The notes under the pieces are model-generated. The model saw only the letters and a list, made by a program, of their open reading frames with translations, had not been told where the DNA came from and made no database searches. From Planctomycetales bacterium (lineage in GTDB: Bacteria > Planctomycetota > Planctomycetia > Isosphaerales > Isosphaeraceae): 37,695 nt of DNA. The position numbers and the translations under genes were made by a program. How positions within the stretch are numbered: position 1 is the stretch's first letter; every line of letters begins with the position of its first letter. Positions 13,771 through 21,448 of this stretch are shown here, piece after piece. The stretch covers positions 1-37,695 of the forward strand of contig DAIDHE010000061.1 of NCBI GenBank assembly GCA_027459775.1, written 5' to 3'.

Positions 13771-16044
13771 TCAAAACAAACGATTTCTTGTCAACACCAG
13801 AATCGCGATTGCGAGGGCGAGCGCGCTCGTCCCCAGCCCGATCAGGACGTCCCACGGGGCGTAGCGCAAGACCAGCACATGCCGCCCCGCGGGAACTCGC
13901 GAGGCCATGAAAAGGCCGGCCGGCGCGAACAGCGGGCCCGGCTGGCCGTCGATCGTCGCCGACCAGCCGGAATCCCAGGTCTCGTTGATCAAGACGTATT
14001 CCGGCTGGTCGCTCGCGAGCTCGATCGTGATCACGCCGTCGTCGATCTCGAGCTTGGAGGGAACGCGGCCCGAGCCCAGCGTCGCGTAGGGGCGGGCGTC
14101 GAGCCACGCGATCCAGACGCGGCCGACCTGCTCGACCCGCGGGAACGAAATGGGGGGCCTGGTCGACGCGACTACCGCAGCCACGCCCGCCTGCTCAAGC
14201 GTTTCGCGGGCGCGAGCCACGCCTGCCCAGGTGATCTCACGTCGGCTCGGGGCCGCGCTCGATCCCGGTTCATACAAGCGATCAAAAAACGTGACGGCTC
14301 GTTCCAGCTCGATGGAATCGTAATCGCGCGCGTCCGCGAGCCCGAACCGCATGAGCACGTTGGGCGGGAGCTCGGGCGAAAGCCCGATCGCACGCGCGCC
14401 GGGCGCGAGCCGCTCCTTGAGCCGCTCGACCACCGCGGGCTCATACTCGTGGGTCGTGCGCGGAATCGCCGGGTTGTAGCCCACACCCAGCACCGCCAGG
14501 TCGAGAATCACGCTGGCGAACACCACCGGGCGGATCGAGATCGCCAGAGATTGCCTGCGCTGACATAACAGCACGAGTCCTGTCAATCCAGCCAGCTCGG
14601 CCGCGATGAACCCGTAATACCGGGGCATGAAATCGACCACCCGCCGGGTCTGGCTCTCGACGCGCCGATCGCGGGCGACGACATCCTTGGTCGCCGACTC
14701 GTTCACGCGCGCGATCCGCGCCTTGATCCACGGCTCCGAGAAATGCACGGCCAGCGCGAGCCCGAGAAACGCGACCGCCGCGGCGGCCCACGCGGCGATC
14801 CAGCTTCGGGGCAGGACGGCCGAGTCTTCCAGACGGTCGAGGCCCAGCCCGCCCAGAAGCGGCAGCGCGAACGCCAGATAGAGCGTGAGCCGGCGATTGT
14901 CGGTGACCTGCAAGACGGGGATCGCGCGCAGCAGATTGTCGACCGGCGGCAGACCAAACGCGCCCAGGAAACCGAAGACCGCCAGCCCGGCCAGGAACGC
15001 CGCGTGGGCTGAGCGCCTGGGGCGAACGAGCGCCAGCGGGGCGAGCCAGATCAAGGTCGCCAGCCCGGCGCAACCCCCCGCCGATTCGTTGAGATTCTGC
15101 GCCCCCAGCGCCCGGCCGAGATTGGGCTGACCGCGGCGCTGGCCGCCGTAGATGTAGGGAGCGGCGAGCCGCGCAGCGTCCAGCAGCCGCGGCGGCGCGA
15201 GCCGCCACCATGCCGACCGCTCAACCTCGCGGTCGCGCCAGACCGAGCTTTGGCTCAGATAACCCGCCAGCGGAATCACCTGCGCCGCCGCGATCAAGAG
15301 GCCGAGCCCGAAGCCCAAACCAAGCGCGACGACTCCATTGCCATTTCCATATATTAAACGCCAGCTTGCATATATGCCTCCTAACAGTAAGATGTGCGCA
15401 CTTGTCTGAATGTGTCCTCCGGCGATGACGAGGGCGGTCGCGAGTGCGACGCCGGCGGCGCGGCGGGGGCTGGGGTGGTCGAGCAGGCGGTCGATCGCGA
15501 GCACGAGCCACGGGGTCCAGACGGCCGACCAGGCGACGGGGAAGAGGAGCCAGACGACCAGGAATCCCGAGAAGGGAAACGTCATCCCGGCGAACCAGCG
15601 GCCCCAGGGCCCGAGGCCCCATTTCCGGGCGAGCAGGAACATGCCAATGCCGGCGGTCCAGAGCCGCAGGGCGGCCATGACGCCGCGGGCCGCGGCCGCG
15701 TCGCCGAGATAGGCGACCAGCTGAAACGGGTCGAAGACGGCGGATTGGCCGTTGGCCAGATGCGGAACGCCGCAACCGGCCCGGCTGTTCCAGAGCGGCA
15801 GCCGGCCCGACCGGATCAGCCGGCGATTGAACTCGAGCCAGGGCTCGAACTGGAGGGCGGGATCCATGAGCAGCCGATTGGCCGGCTCGTATTCCGCAGC
15901 GCTCGGCTCCCCAAAACTCGCCGTCGCGAGCAACACGTCGGCCGAGCTCAGCACCTTGCCACCGAGTAAGCTCTCATGAAAAAAGCCCACGACCGCGCAC
16001 AGAAGCACGATGGCGAAGGCGGCCGGCTCGGTTCGCTTGGTCAT
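13771..16044 (-). CDS. YfhO-family polytopic membrane protein
   Basis: 757 aa with about a dozen hydrophobic helices. The start is fixed by AAGGAGG 6 nt upstream. Family signatures are PLWNSRAGCGVPHLANGQSA after the first helix, VIAGGHIQTSAHI mid-protein, LLRAIPVLQVTDNRRLTLYL, and a C-terminal extracytoplasmic beta-domain (VLINETWDSGWSATIDGQ, then FMASRVPAGRH) before the last helix. YfhO proteins resemble GT-C lipid-linked glycosyltransferases and have been tied to glycosylation of envelope polymers; the substrate here is unknown. Codons 209-237 (about 15334-15420) use TTA, ATA, AAT, AGT and ACA heavily, unlike the rest of the gene. It is divergent from the EVE gene. Confidence 0.88.
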   Translation of the reverse strand: MTKRTEPAAFAIVLLCAVVGFFHESLLGGKVLSSADVLLATASFGEPSAAEYEPANRLLMDPALQFEPWLEFNRRLIRSGRLPLWNSRAGCGVPHLANGQSAVFDPFQLVAYLGDAAAARGVMAALRLWTAGIGMFLLARKWGLGPWGRWFAGMTFPFSGFLVVWLLFPVAWSAVWTPWLVLAIDRLLDHPSPRRAAGVALATALVIAGGHIQTSAHILLLGGIYASWRLIYGNGNGVVALGLGFGLGLLIAAAQVIPLAGYLSQSSVWRDREVERSAWWRLAPPRLLDAARLAAPYIYGGQRRGQPNLGRALGAQNLNESAGGCAGLATLIWLAPLALVRPRRSAHAAFLAGLAVFGFLGAFGLPPVDNLLRAIPVLQVTDNRRLTLYLAFALPLLGGLGLDRLEDSAVLPRSWIAAWAAAAVAFLGLALAVHFSEPWIKARIARVNESATKDVVARDRRVESQTRRVVDFMPRYYGFIAAELAGLTGLVLLCQRRQSLAISIRPVVFASVILDLAVLGVGYNPAIPRTTHEYEPAVVERLKERLAPGARAIGLSPELPPNVLMRFGLADARDYDSIELERAVTFFDRLYEPGSSAAPSRREITWAGVARARETLEQAGVAAVVASTRPPISFPRVEQVGRVWIAWLDARPYATLGSGRVPSKLEIDDGVITIELASDQPEYVLINETWDSGWSATIDGQPGPLFAPAGLFMASRVPAGRHVLVLRYAPWDVLIGLGTSALALAIAILVLTRNRLF

Positions 16045-16177
16045 CCCACGCCTCCTTGCCTCGAGACGGTCGCCGGCCCGACTCGACTCGCGATCCGCTT
16101 GCCGGCCTGATATAGATAATCGATCGCCCCGCCCCGCGGCGAGGTTTTTCTCCCTGGCGAAGAGGTTCCCACCCGCG

Positions 16178-16654
16178 ATGGCCTACTGGTTGTTCAAGTC
16201 CGAGCCGACGTCGTACTCGTTCGCGGATCTCGTGGCCGAGCCCGATCAGACCACGGGCTGGGACGGCGTGCGAAACTATCAGGCGCGGAATTTCTTGCGC
16301 GATCAGGTCGCGGTTGGCGACGGCGTTTTGGTTTACCATTCGAACGCCGACCCGCCCGGAATCGCGGGAATCGCCGAAGTCGTCCGCCCGGGTCATCCCG
16401 ACCCGACGGCCTTTGACCCGGACGACTCGCATTTCGACCCCAAGAGCGATCCCGCGAACCCGACGTGGTTTCAGGTCGCGATCAAGGCCGTCCGCGCGAT
16501 CGACCCGCCGCTCGGCCTGCCCGCGCTGCACGCGGTCCCCGAGCTGGCGGGGATGGAAGTCCTCCGCAAGGGGAGCCGGCTGTCGATTCAACCGGTCTCG
16601 CCCGCGCACTGGAAGATCGTCATGAAACTGGCCAAGGGCGCCAAGAGGCGCTGA
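16178..16654 (+). CDS. EVE-domain protein
   Basis: 158 aa from ATG 16178; the protein then begins at the conserved MAYWLFKSEPTSYSFADL, the invariant EVE start, and the open frame further upstream is not family-like. GWDGVRNYQARNFLRD, GDGVLVYHSN and PDPTAFDP complete the domain, whose length is normal. EVE domains are PUA-like folds that bind modified bases in DNA or RNA. In bacteria they are often stand-alone proteins of uncertain role or fused to restriction systems; no restriction gene is near here. It lies 22 bp upstream of the VOC gene and is probably co-transcribed with it. Confidence 0.93.
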   Translation: MAYWLFKSEPTSYSFADLVAEPDQTTGWDGVRNYQARNFLRDQVAVGDGVLVYHSNADPPGIAGIAEVVRPGHPDPTAFDPDDSHFDPKSDPANPTWFQVAIKAVRAIDPPLGLPALHAVPELAGMEVLRKGSRLSIQPVSPAHWKIVMKLAKGAKRR

Positions 16655-16676
16655 CTTGTTCACAAGAGGATTCGTC

Positions 16677-17054
16677 ATGCCCAGGATCGAGCATTTCGCG
16701 ATTTACGCCGACGACACGACGGCGCTCGCCGATTTTTACGTGGCGCTTCTGGGGATGCGCGTCGTGAAAAAAGGGGCCGGCGATCCGCCCGGTTATTTCC
16801 TGGCCGACGGCCATGGTTGCGCGATCGAGCTGATCGGCCGGCCGGCCGGCGCGGCGGTGAATCAGCGATGGGTTTGCCACCTGGCGTTCTGGAGCGACGA
16901 CATGCCCGCGCTCGAGGCCCGCGTGCAAGCGCTCGGTCTGGCGATCGAGGCCGACACCCGGGTCGACGACGCCGCGATGCGCACGTTTTTCTTCAACGAC
17001 CCCGCCGGCAATCGCTGTCAGATCGTCTGGCGGCGCGAGCCGCTGGGAGCGTGA
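16677..17054 (+). CDS. VOC (glyoxalase/bleomycin-resistance fold) protein
   Basis: 125 aa from ATG 16677 with AGAGGA 6 nt upstream; an in-frame TTG at 16656 is less likely. The sequence shows two beta-alpha-beta-beta-beta repeats: IEHFAIYADDTTALADFY with LLGMRVVKKG, then WVCHLAFWSDDMPALEARV ending FFFNDPAGNRCQIVWR. His in EHFAI, His in VCHLAF and the final Glu/Gln position match the metal-ligand pattern of lyase or dioxygenase members, though the last ligand appears as Gln (CQIVW). The substrate is unknown. It ends before a strong bidirectional terminator. Confidence 0.9.
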   Translation: MPRIEHFAIYADDTTALADFYVALLGMRVVKKGAGDPPGYFLADGHGCAIELIGRPAGAAVNQRWVCHLAFWSDDMPALEARVQALGLAIEADTRVDDAAMRTFFFNDPAGNRCQIVWRREPLGA

Positions 17055-17156
17055 GAGGCCAGGGGACATGCGTGAGGTCGCAGTGCCTCGACGTCGCGGA
17101 TAGCCAACGTAGCACTTGTGGTCGATCGGTAACCGGTCACGCCGCAACGCGAGAGC

Positions 17157-17200
17157 GGCAGCCCCAGGCCGACGACGCGGATCGACGGCCTGGGGCTGCC
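17157..17200. terminator. Bidirectional hairpin terminator between VOC gene and rtcB
   Basis: A perfect 15-bp inverted repeat, GGCAGCCCCAGGCCG (17157-17171) and its complement (17186-17200), with a 14-nt loop. It sits between two convergent genes and is followed by GGTTTCTT on the plus strand. It is symmetric enough to stop transcription from both sides. Confidence 0.8.
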
Positions 17201-17217
17201 TCGGTTTCTTCAGTGGT

Positions 17218-18684
17218 TCACCCCTTGATCACGCCCACGGGGCGCAGGCGGGCGACTTTGCGGGAGATGCCGGCCCGCTCGACGACGTCCACCACCATGT
17301 CGACGTCCTTGTAGGCGGCGGGCTGTTCCTCGGCCAGGCCCTTCTGGCCGCGGGCGCGGGCAAAGATCCCCAGCGCCTCGAGCTCTTGATCGATCCGCCT
17401 CGAGCCCGCGTGCTTGACGGCGGCGGTCCGGCTCATGCGCCTGCCCGCGCCGTGGCAGGTCGTGCCGAACGAGTGCCGCATGCTTCCCGGCTCGCCCGCC
17501 AACACCCAGCTCGCCGTGCCCATGCTGCCGGGAATGATCACCGGCTGGCCGATCGCGGCGTAGGCGGGCGGAACCTCGGGATGGCCGGCGGGAAAGGCTC
17601 GCGTCGCCCCCTTGCGGTGGACGCAGACGGGCTTCGAAACGCCGGCGGATACCGTGTGGTCCTCGATCTTGGCGATGTTGTGCGCGACGTCGTAGACCAG
17701 GTTGAGCCCGAGCTCTTCCCAGGAGCGCTCGAACACCCGCGCGAAGACTCCCCGCGCCAGGTGGGCGAGCAAGTGGCGGTTGGCCCAGGCGTAGTTCGCG
17801 GCGGCGCGCATGGCGGCCAGATACGCCTGGCCCTCGGGACTCGAGATCGGCGCGCAGGCGTGCTGACGGTCGGGGAGAGTGAAGCCATAGCGCTCGGGCG
17901 CGCCCTCGAACGCGGCCAGGTAGTCGTCGCAGACCTGATAGCCCAGCCCGCGCGATCCCGAATGGATGAGCACTGTCAGCATACCCTCCTCGAGCCCCAT
18001 CACCTTCGCGGCGACGGGGTCGTGGACGCGGTCGACGACCTGCACCTCGAGGAAGTGGTTTCCCGAGCCCAGGGTGCCGCACTGGTCGCGCCCGCGCAAC
18101 CGCGCCCGGGCGCTCACCCGATCCGGATCGGCGCCTTCCAACCGGCCGCCGGCCTCGGTCGCGACCAGGTCGGCGGGTACGCCGACGCCGCGCATCACGA
18201 AGTGCTCGGGCCCTTCCAGGAGAACCTGCTTGATCTCGGCTTCCTCGAGGATGAACTTACCCCCCTGGCCGACGCCCGTCGGCACGTGGCGAAAAAGCTC
18301 CTCGATCAGCCGCTTGATCGAGCCCTTGACCTCGCTGTAGGTGATGTCGCTGCGGAGCAGGCGGACGCCGCAGTTGATGTCGTAGCCCACCCCGCCGGGC
18401 GAGATGACGCCGCCGGCCTCCGGGTCGGTGGCGGCGACGCCGCCGATGCAAAAGCCGTAGCCCCAGTGAATGTCGGGCATCGCCAGGCTGGCGTTCTGGA
18501 TGCCCGGCAGGCTCGCCACGTTCACAACTTGCTCGAGCGCCTGGTCCTCGCGCACCGACTCGAGCAGGGCCGCCGAGGCGAACACCAGCCCGTCGACCCG
18601 CATATCCGCGCGATAGCTCTGGGGAATCCGCCACATGCACGGGCCGACCTCTTCCAGCGGCCCCTCGAAACGATTGCGAGCCAT
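17218..18684 (-). CDS. rtcB: RNA-splicing ligase RtcB
   Basis: 488 aa. GTP- and Mn-dependent ligase that joins RNA 2',3'-cyclic phosphate or 3'-phosphate ends to 5'-hydroxyl ends, in tRNA or rRNA repair. The start ATG 18684 has AAGGGAGA 6 nt upstream. Key motifs: GGVGYDINCGVRLL (metal-binding Asp102 and Cys105), GTLGSGNHFLE (His ligand), LIHSGSRGLG, YDVAHNIAKIE (His ligand), and SFGTTCHGAGRRMSR, which holds the guanylated histidine. After GLG a Tyr replaces the commonly seen His. No archease gene is adjacent. It follows the UvrA-like gene by 110 bp on the same strand, so co-expression with DNA repair is possible. Confidence 0.96.
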   Translation of the reverse strand: MARNRFEGPLEEVGPCMWRIPQSYRADMRVDGLVFASAALLESVREDQALEQVVNVASLPGIQNASLAMPDIHWGYGFCIGGVAATDPEAGGVISPGGVGYDINCGVRLLRSDITYSEVKGSIKRLIEELFRHVPTGVGQGGKFILEEAEIKQVLLEGPEHFVMRGVGVPADLVATEAGGRLEGADPDRVSARARLRGRDQCGTLGSGNHFLEVQVVDRVHDPVAAKVMGLEEGMLTVLIHSGSRGLGYQVCDDYLAAFEGAPERYGFTLPDRQHACAPISSPEGQAYLAAMRAAANYAWANRHLLAHLARGVFARVFERSWEELGLNLVYDVAHNIAKIEDHTVSAGVSKPVCVHRKGATRAFPAGHPEVPPAYAAIGQPVIIPGSMGTASWVLAGEPGSMRHSFGTTCHGAGRRMSRTAAVKHAGSRRIDQELEALGIFARARGQKGLAEEQPAAYKDVDMVVDVVERAGISRKVARLRPVGVIKG

Positions 18685-18794
18685 CGCCGTCTCCCTTCTT
18701 TGGAAACTCCCGGAAGAACCCAGGACCAAGGAAATCCCGATCCTCGTGCTGAAATGGATTCCGATCGCGCGCCAAGGTTCGCGATGGGTCGGGT

Positions 18795-21341
18795 CTATTC
18801 GTTGGCCGACCGGGTTTCGAAGATCCTGGCAAGCGCCCGCCCCGTCGGCGTGCTTGCCGCGGCGAGTTGTTCTGGGGTTCCTTCGCAGACCAACCGGCCT
18901 CCCTCGGCGCCCGAGCCAGGGCCCAATTCGATGATCCAGTCGGCCCCGCCCAAAAGCGAGGGGTCGTGGGTGACGACAAAGAGCGAATGGCCGCGGTCGA
19001 CGAGCGCTTGCAGGGCGTCGAACAGTTTGAATTTGTCGTGGGGATGGAGGCCCAGGGTCGGCTCGTCCAGGATCACCACGGCGTGGGCGGTCTGGGCGCG
19101 CGCGAGTAACGTCAGCGAGCGCGCGAGCAGGCTCGAGAGTCTGAGCCGCTCGATCTCGCCCGTGGAGAGGGTCGACAACGGCTGGCCGAGCCTCAGATAG
19201 TCGAGCCCGAGCTCGAGCAACCCGCGGAGGCGAGACTGGATTCGCGGGCGGTTGCGAAAAAAGCCGAAGGCTTCGCGAGCGGTCATGTCGAGCACCTGGG
19301 CGATGTCTCGGCCGCGGTATTTGATCTCGAGGATCTCGCGGCGGTAGCGCGCGCCGTGGCATTCGGGGCAGGGGACGACGACGTCGGGCAGGAATCGCAT
19401 GTCGACGGTGTGGGTTCCCTCGCCCTGGCAGACACCGCAGCGCCCGCCGTCGATATTAAAACTGAACCGGCCCGCGTCGTATTTGCGGACGCGGGCGTCG
19501 TGGGTCGCGGCGAAGGCCTTGCGGATTTCGTCAAACGCTTTGACATGGGTCGCGGGGTTCGAGCGCCCGAGCCGCGCGAGCGAGCGATGCCCGAGGAAAA
19601 TCGCCCGCTCGACCCCGGCGGGCGCGATGAGATCGTCGTGGGGCAGGGGATGCGCGAGGCGGCCGAGCTGGGCCTGAAGCGCTTGGTAGAGCGTGTGCTC
19701 GACCAGCGTGCTCTTTCCCGACCCGTTCACCCCGGCGATCGCGCACAAGACGCCCAGCGGAAACGAAACGTCGATCGACTTGAGCACCCGTCCGCGCGCT
19801 CCGCGGAGCACGAGGGACTTTCCCGTGGTCGGGCAACGACTTCTCGGCGGCCTGGGCAACGGCTCAAACAGGGCCGCCCGCGTGGCCGAATCGGCCGCGG
19901 CTCGCAGACCCGCGACCGGCCCCGAATAGACCACACGGCCTCCTTCCACGCCGGCCCCGGGACCGAGATCGACCAGATGGTCGGCGGCCTCGATCACCTG
20001 AGGTTCGTGTTCGACCACGAGCACGGTGTTGCCCCGGTCGCGCAGCCGCCGGAGCGCGCCCACCACCGACGCGATCTGGGCCGGGTGCAAGCCGGCGGTC
20101 GGCTCGTCGATCACGTAGAGCGCTCCCACCGGGCCCGACGCGAGCAACCGCGACAGGCGGGCGCGCTTGAGCTCGGAGCGCGTCAGGCTCGAGCCCGACC
20201 GGTCGAGCGCGACCGCGCCCAGCCCGAGCTCGATCAAGAGGCCCAGCCCGCGCTCGATTCGCCGGGGAAGGTCGATCTCGCTCGGGCGCGCCTTCCCTTC
20301 CGTCCAGCGAGCCAGCTCGCCGACGGTCATGGAGGACAGGGTCGCGATGCTCTGGCCGTCAAGCTGGACGGCGAGCGCCTCGGGCCGTAACCGCGCCCCG
20401 GAACAGGCGGGGCATACCGAGTCGAAGGACTTTCGCCGGACCGAACCCATCGCGTCGGTGCTCGCCGATCGCACGCTTCCGAGCCCCTCGCAGACGGAGC
20501 ACGCGCCCAGCGGGCTCGAGTAGCGAAAAAGGGCCGGAGCGGGGGCGACATGGGCCGCGCCACAGCCGCCGCAGCGCCAGCCACGCGTAAACGTGTGCTC
20601 GTATCTATCACCCGTGATCCGGCAGCGGCCGAAACCCTGGGAAAAGGCGGTCTCGATCGAGTCCCGCTGCCGCGGGCCGGGATCGCGCCCGCGGGTGAGT
20701 CGGTCAACGACCACGTGGAAGACGCCGGGAGTGGAAACGGCGATGCCGGGCTCATCGAGGCGGACGAGCCGCGCGCCCAGCCGGGCTCGGGTGAAGCCCT
20801 GGGCGACCAGGTTTTGCGTGATCGCGGCCAGGTCGCTCTCGCCTTTCAGATCGACGGGAAAGGCGATCTCGTAGGCCGTGTCGGCCGGCAGGGCCTCGAT
20901 CGCCTGGGCAAGCGCCTGGGGCGACGCGGGCTCGACCGGGCGTCCGCAGCCGCGGCAGACGACCTTTCCGTCGCGGGCGAACCAGAGGGCAAGCAGGGCG
21001 TGGATCTGGGTCATGGTCGAAAGGGTGCTTCGGGGCGAGCCGCCGCGCTGGGCCGCCTCGAGCCCGAGCGCGGGCGGAACGCCGTCGATCAGGTCCGAGG
21101 GGGGCCTCGCGGGCCGCTCGAGGAACTGGCGGGCGAACGGAGAGAAGGTCTCGACGTAGCGCCTTTGACCCTCGGCGTGCAGGGTGTCAAAGGCGAGCGA
21201 GCTCTTACCGGCCCCGCTCACCCCGGTGATCACGATCAAGCGCCCAAGCGGCAGATCAAGGTCGATCGCCTTGAGATTATGAACCGAAACTCCGCGCAGC
21301 CGGATGGCGCGTCCCGTGGGTGACGCCTGGGGCTCGGCCAT
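18795..21341 (-). CDS. UvrA paralogue lacking most of the insertion domain
   Basis: 848 aa against about 940-960 for canonical UvrA; the start ATG 21341 has GGAGG 5 nt upstream. Both ATPase halves are present: Walker A GVSGAGKSS with DTLHAEGQRRYVETFSPFAR, and GVNGSGKST; Walker B/D-loops VIDEPTAGLHP and ILDEPTLGLHP. The first ABC signature is degenerate (LTRSE for LSGGE) and the second is LSTGE. Zinc cysteines persist (CGGCG, CSVCEGLG, CPACSG, CGVCQGEG, CPECHG). A UvrB-binding-like region seems retained, but CSVCEGLG is followed by CPACSGARL after only about 25 residues, where canonical UvrA has its DNA-binding insertion domain. Likely a repair or drug-resistance paralogue rather than the housekeeping UvrA. 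Confidence 0.9.
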   Translation of the reverse strand: MAEPQASPTGRAIRLRGVSVHNLKAIDLDLPLGRLIVITGVSGAGKSSLAFDTLHAEGQRRYVETFSPFARQFLERPARPPSDLIDGVPPALGLEAAQRGGSPRSTLSTMTQIHALLALWFARDGKVVCRGCGRPVEPASPQALAQAIEALPADTAYEIAFPVDLKGESDLAAITQNLVAQGFTRARLGARLVRLDEPGIAVSTPGVFHVVVDRLTRGRDPGPRQRDSIETAFSQGFGRCRITGDRYEHTFTRGWRCGGCGAAHVAPAPALFRYSSPLGACSVCEGLGSVRSASTDAMGSVRRKSFDSVCPACSGARLRPEALAVQLDGQSIATLSSMTVGELARWTEGKARPSEIDLPRRIERGLGLLIELGLGAVALDRSGSSLTRSELKRARLSRLLASGPVGALYVIDEPTAGLHPAQIASVVGALRRLRDRGNTVLVVEHEPQVIEAADHLVDLGPGAGVEGGRVVYSGPVAGLRAAADSATRAALFEPLPRPPRSRCPTTGKSLVLRGARGRVLKSIDVSFPLGVLCAIAGVNGSGKSTLVEHTLYQALQAQLGRLAHPLPHDDLIAPAGVERAIFLGHRSLARLGRSNPATHVKAFDEIRKAFAATHDARVRKYDAGRFSFNIDGGRCGVCQGEGTHTVDMRFLPDVVVPCPECHGARYRREILEIKYRGRDIAQVLDMTAREAFGFFRNRPRIQSRLRGLLELGLDYLRLGQPLSTLSTGEIERLRLSSLLARSLTLLARAQTAHAVVILDEPTLGLHPHDKFKLFDALQALVDRGHSLFVVTHDPSLLGGADWIIELGPGSGAEGGRLVCEGTPEQLAAASTPTGRALARIFETRSANE

Positions 21342-21374
21342 GGTCGCCTCCGATGGGGCGGGGTGGGTCCGCGC

Positions 21375-21413
21375 AAAAAACGCGACGAGCCCGGTCGGGC
21401 CGGGCTCGTCGCG
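21375..21413 (-). terminator. Rho-independent terminator after the DUF3352-like gene
   Basis: On the minus strand a perfect 13-bp stem (CGCGACGAGCCCG and complement, 7-nt loop) is followed directly by six T (A-run 21375-21380 on the plus strand). It begins 36 bp after the stop codon at 21449 and separates that gene from the UvrA paralogue. Confidence 0.92.
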
Positions 21414-21448
21414 CGAAAGCCGAGTTCGTGTCCCTGTTCGAACCGGGG

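Noticed and set aside
15350..15380. AGGAGG followed by ATG inside the YfhO-like gene, resembling a translation start
   Set aside because: The ATG opens only five codons (MQAGV) before a stop and is not in the gene's frame; noted only as part of the codon-anomaly patch.
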